Assembly (NCBI GenBank): GCA_019236735.1
Contig: JAFAIM010000060.1
Location: 62,001-126,000 of the forward strand
Length of the DNA stretch: 64,000 nucleotides
Direction of reading: 5' to 3'
From: Burkholderiaceae bacterium
GTDB taxonomy: Bacteria > Pseudomonadota > Gammaproteobacteria > Burkholderiales > Burkholderiaceae_F
The position numbers were made by a program, and so were the translations under genes. Below, piece by piece: positions 63,886 through 64,000 of the stretch (position 1 is its first letter; every line of letters begins with the position of its first letter). The notes below the pieces were generated by a model. The model had not been told where the DNA came from. It made no database searches and worked only from the letters and a program-made list of their open reading frames with translations.

Positions 63886-64000
63886 TCAGCCCTTGCGGTC
63901 GCCTGCCTCGCCGCTCGTCGGCGTTCCGGCATCTGATGGCGCATCGAGCGCCTCTCCGGCGATTCGGTGCCGCTCCGACGCCCACGCTCCCAGGTCGATC
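63886..64000 (-). CDS. C-terminus of an unidentified protein continuing past the window
   Basis: Open frame IDLGAWASERHRIAGEALDAPSDAGTPTSGEAGDRKG* to the window edge. Confidence 0.35.
   Translation of the reverse strand, partial: IDLGAWASERHRIAGEALDAPSDAGTPTSGEAGDRKG

Overview
The window is a GC-rich, probably beta-proteobacterial (Burkholderiales-like, inferred from gene order) chromosomal segment, mostly protein coding. In order it contains: (1) a signalling and chemotaxis block with GGDEF-EAL, GGDEF, NarL-type regulator, receiver-histidine kinase, a CheZ-like small protein, and cheY-cheA-cheW-cheR-cheD-cheB; (2) the RNase P RNA gene rnpB; (3) a ~3.2 kb accessory insert with an orphan Clp N-domain protein, a decayed IS1595/ISXO2-type transposase, a HigBA-like toxin-antitoxin pair with a perfect operator palindrome, and an orphan membrane protein; (4) a type IV pilus minor pilin/PilY1 operon; (5) rmuC, an HD-GYP regulator and a hybrid histidine kinase; (6) the complete dcw cell-wall/division cluster mraZ to ftsZ, in which ddl carries an in-frame TAG replacing the Glu of the conserved HGxxGEDG motif; (7) a dsbA/ArsR/SDR/hydrolase/unknown-protein insertion, then lpxC, a DciA-like gene, an M23 peptidase, secA, argJ, a DUF815-type ATPase and a Nudix gene; (8) a small accessory zone with a truncated methyltransferase, a RelE/HigA-like pair and a VapBC-like pair; (9) an M14 carboxypeptidase. 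I found no CRISPR array, tRNA or rRNA. No large undescribed system is clearly present. The best leads are the ddl nonsense codon, the minimal CheZ-like protein, the orphan Clp N-domain protein, and the unknown proteins in the pilus operon and between ftsZ and lpxC. All family calls are by eye from motifs; no database search was run.
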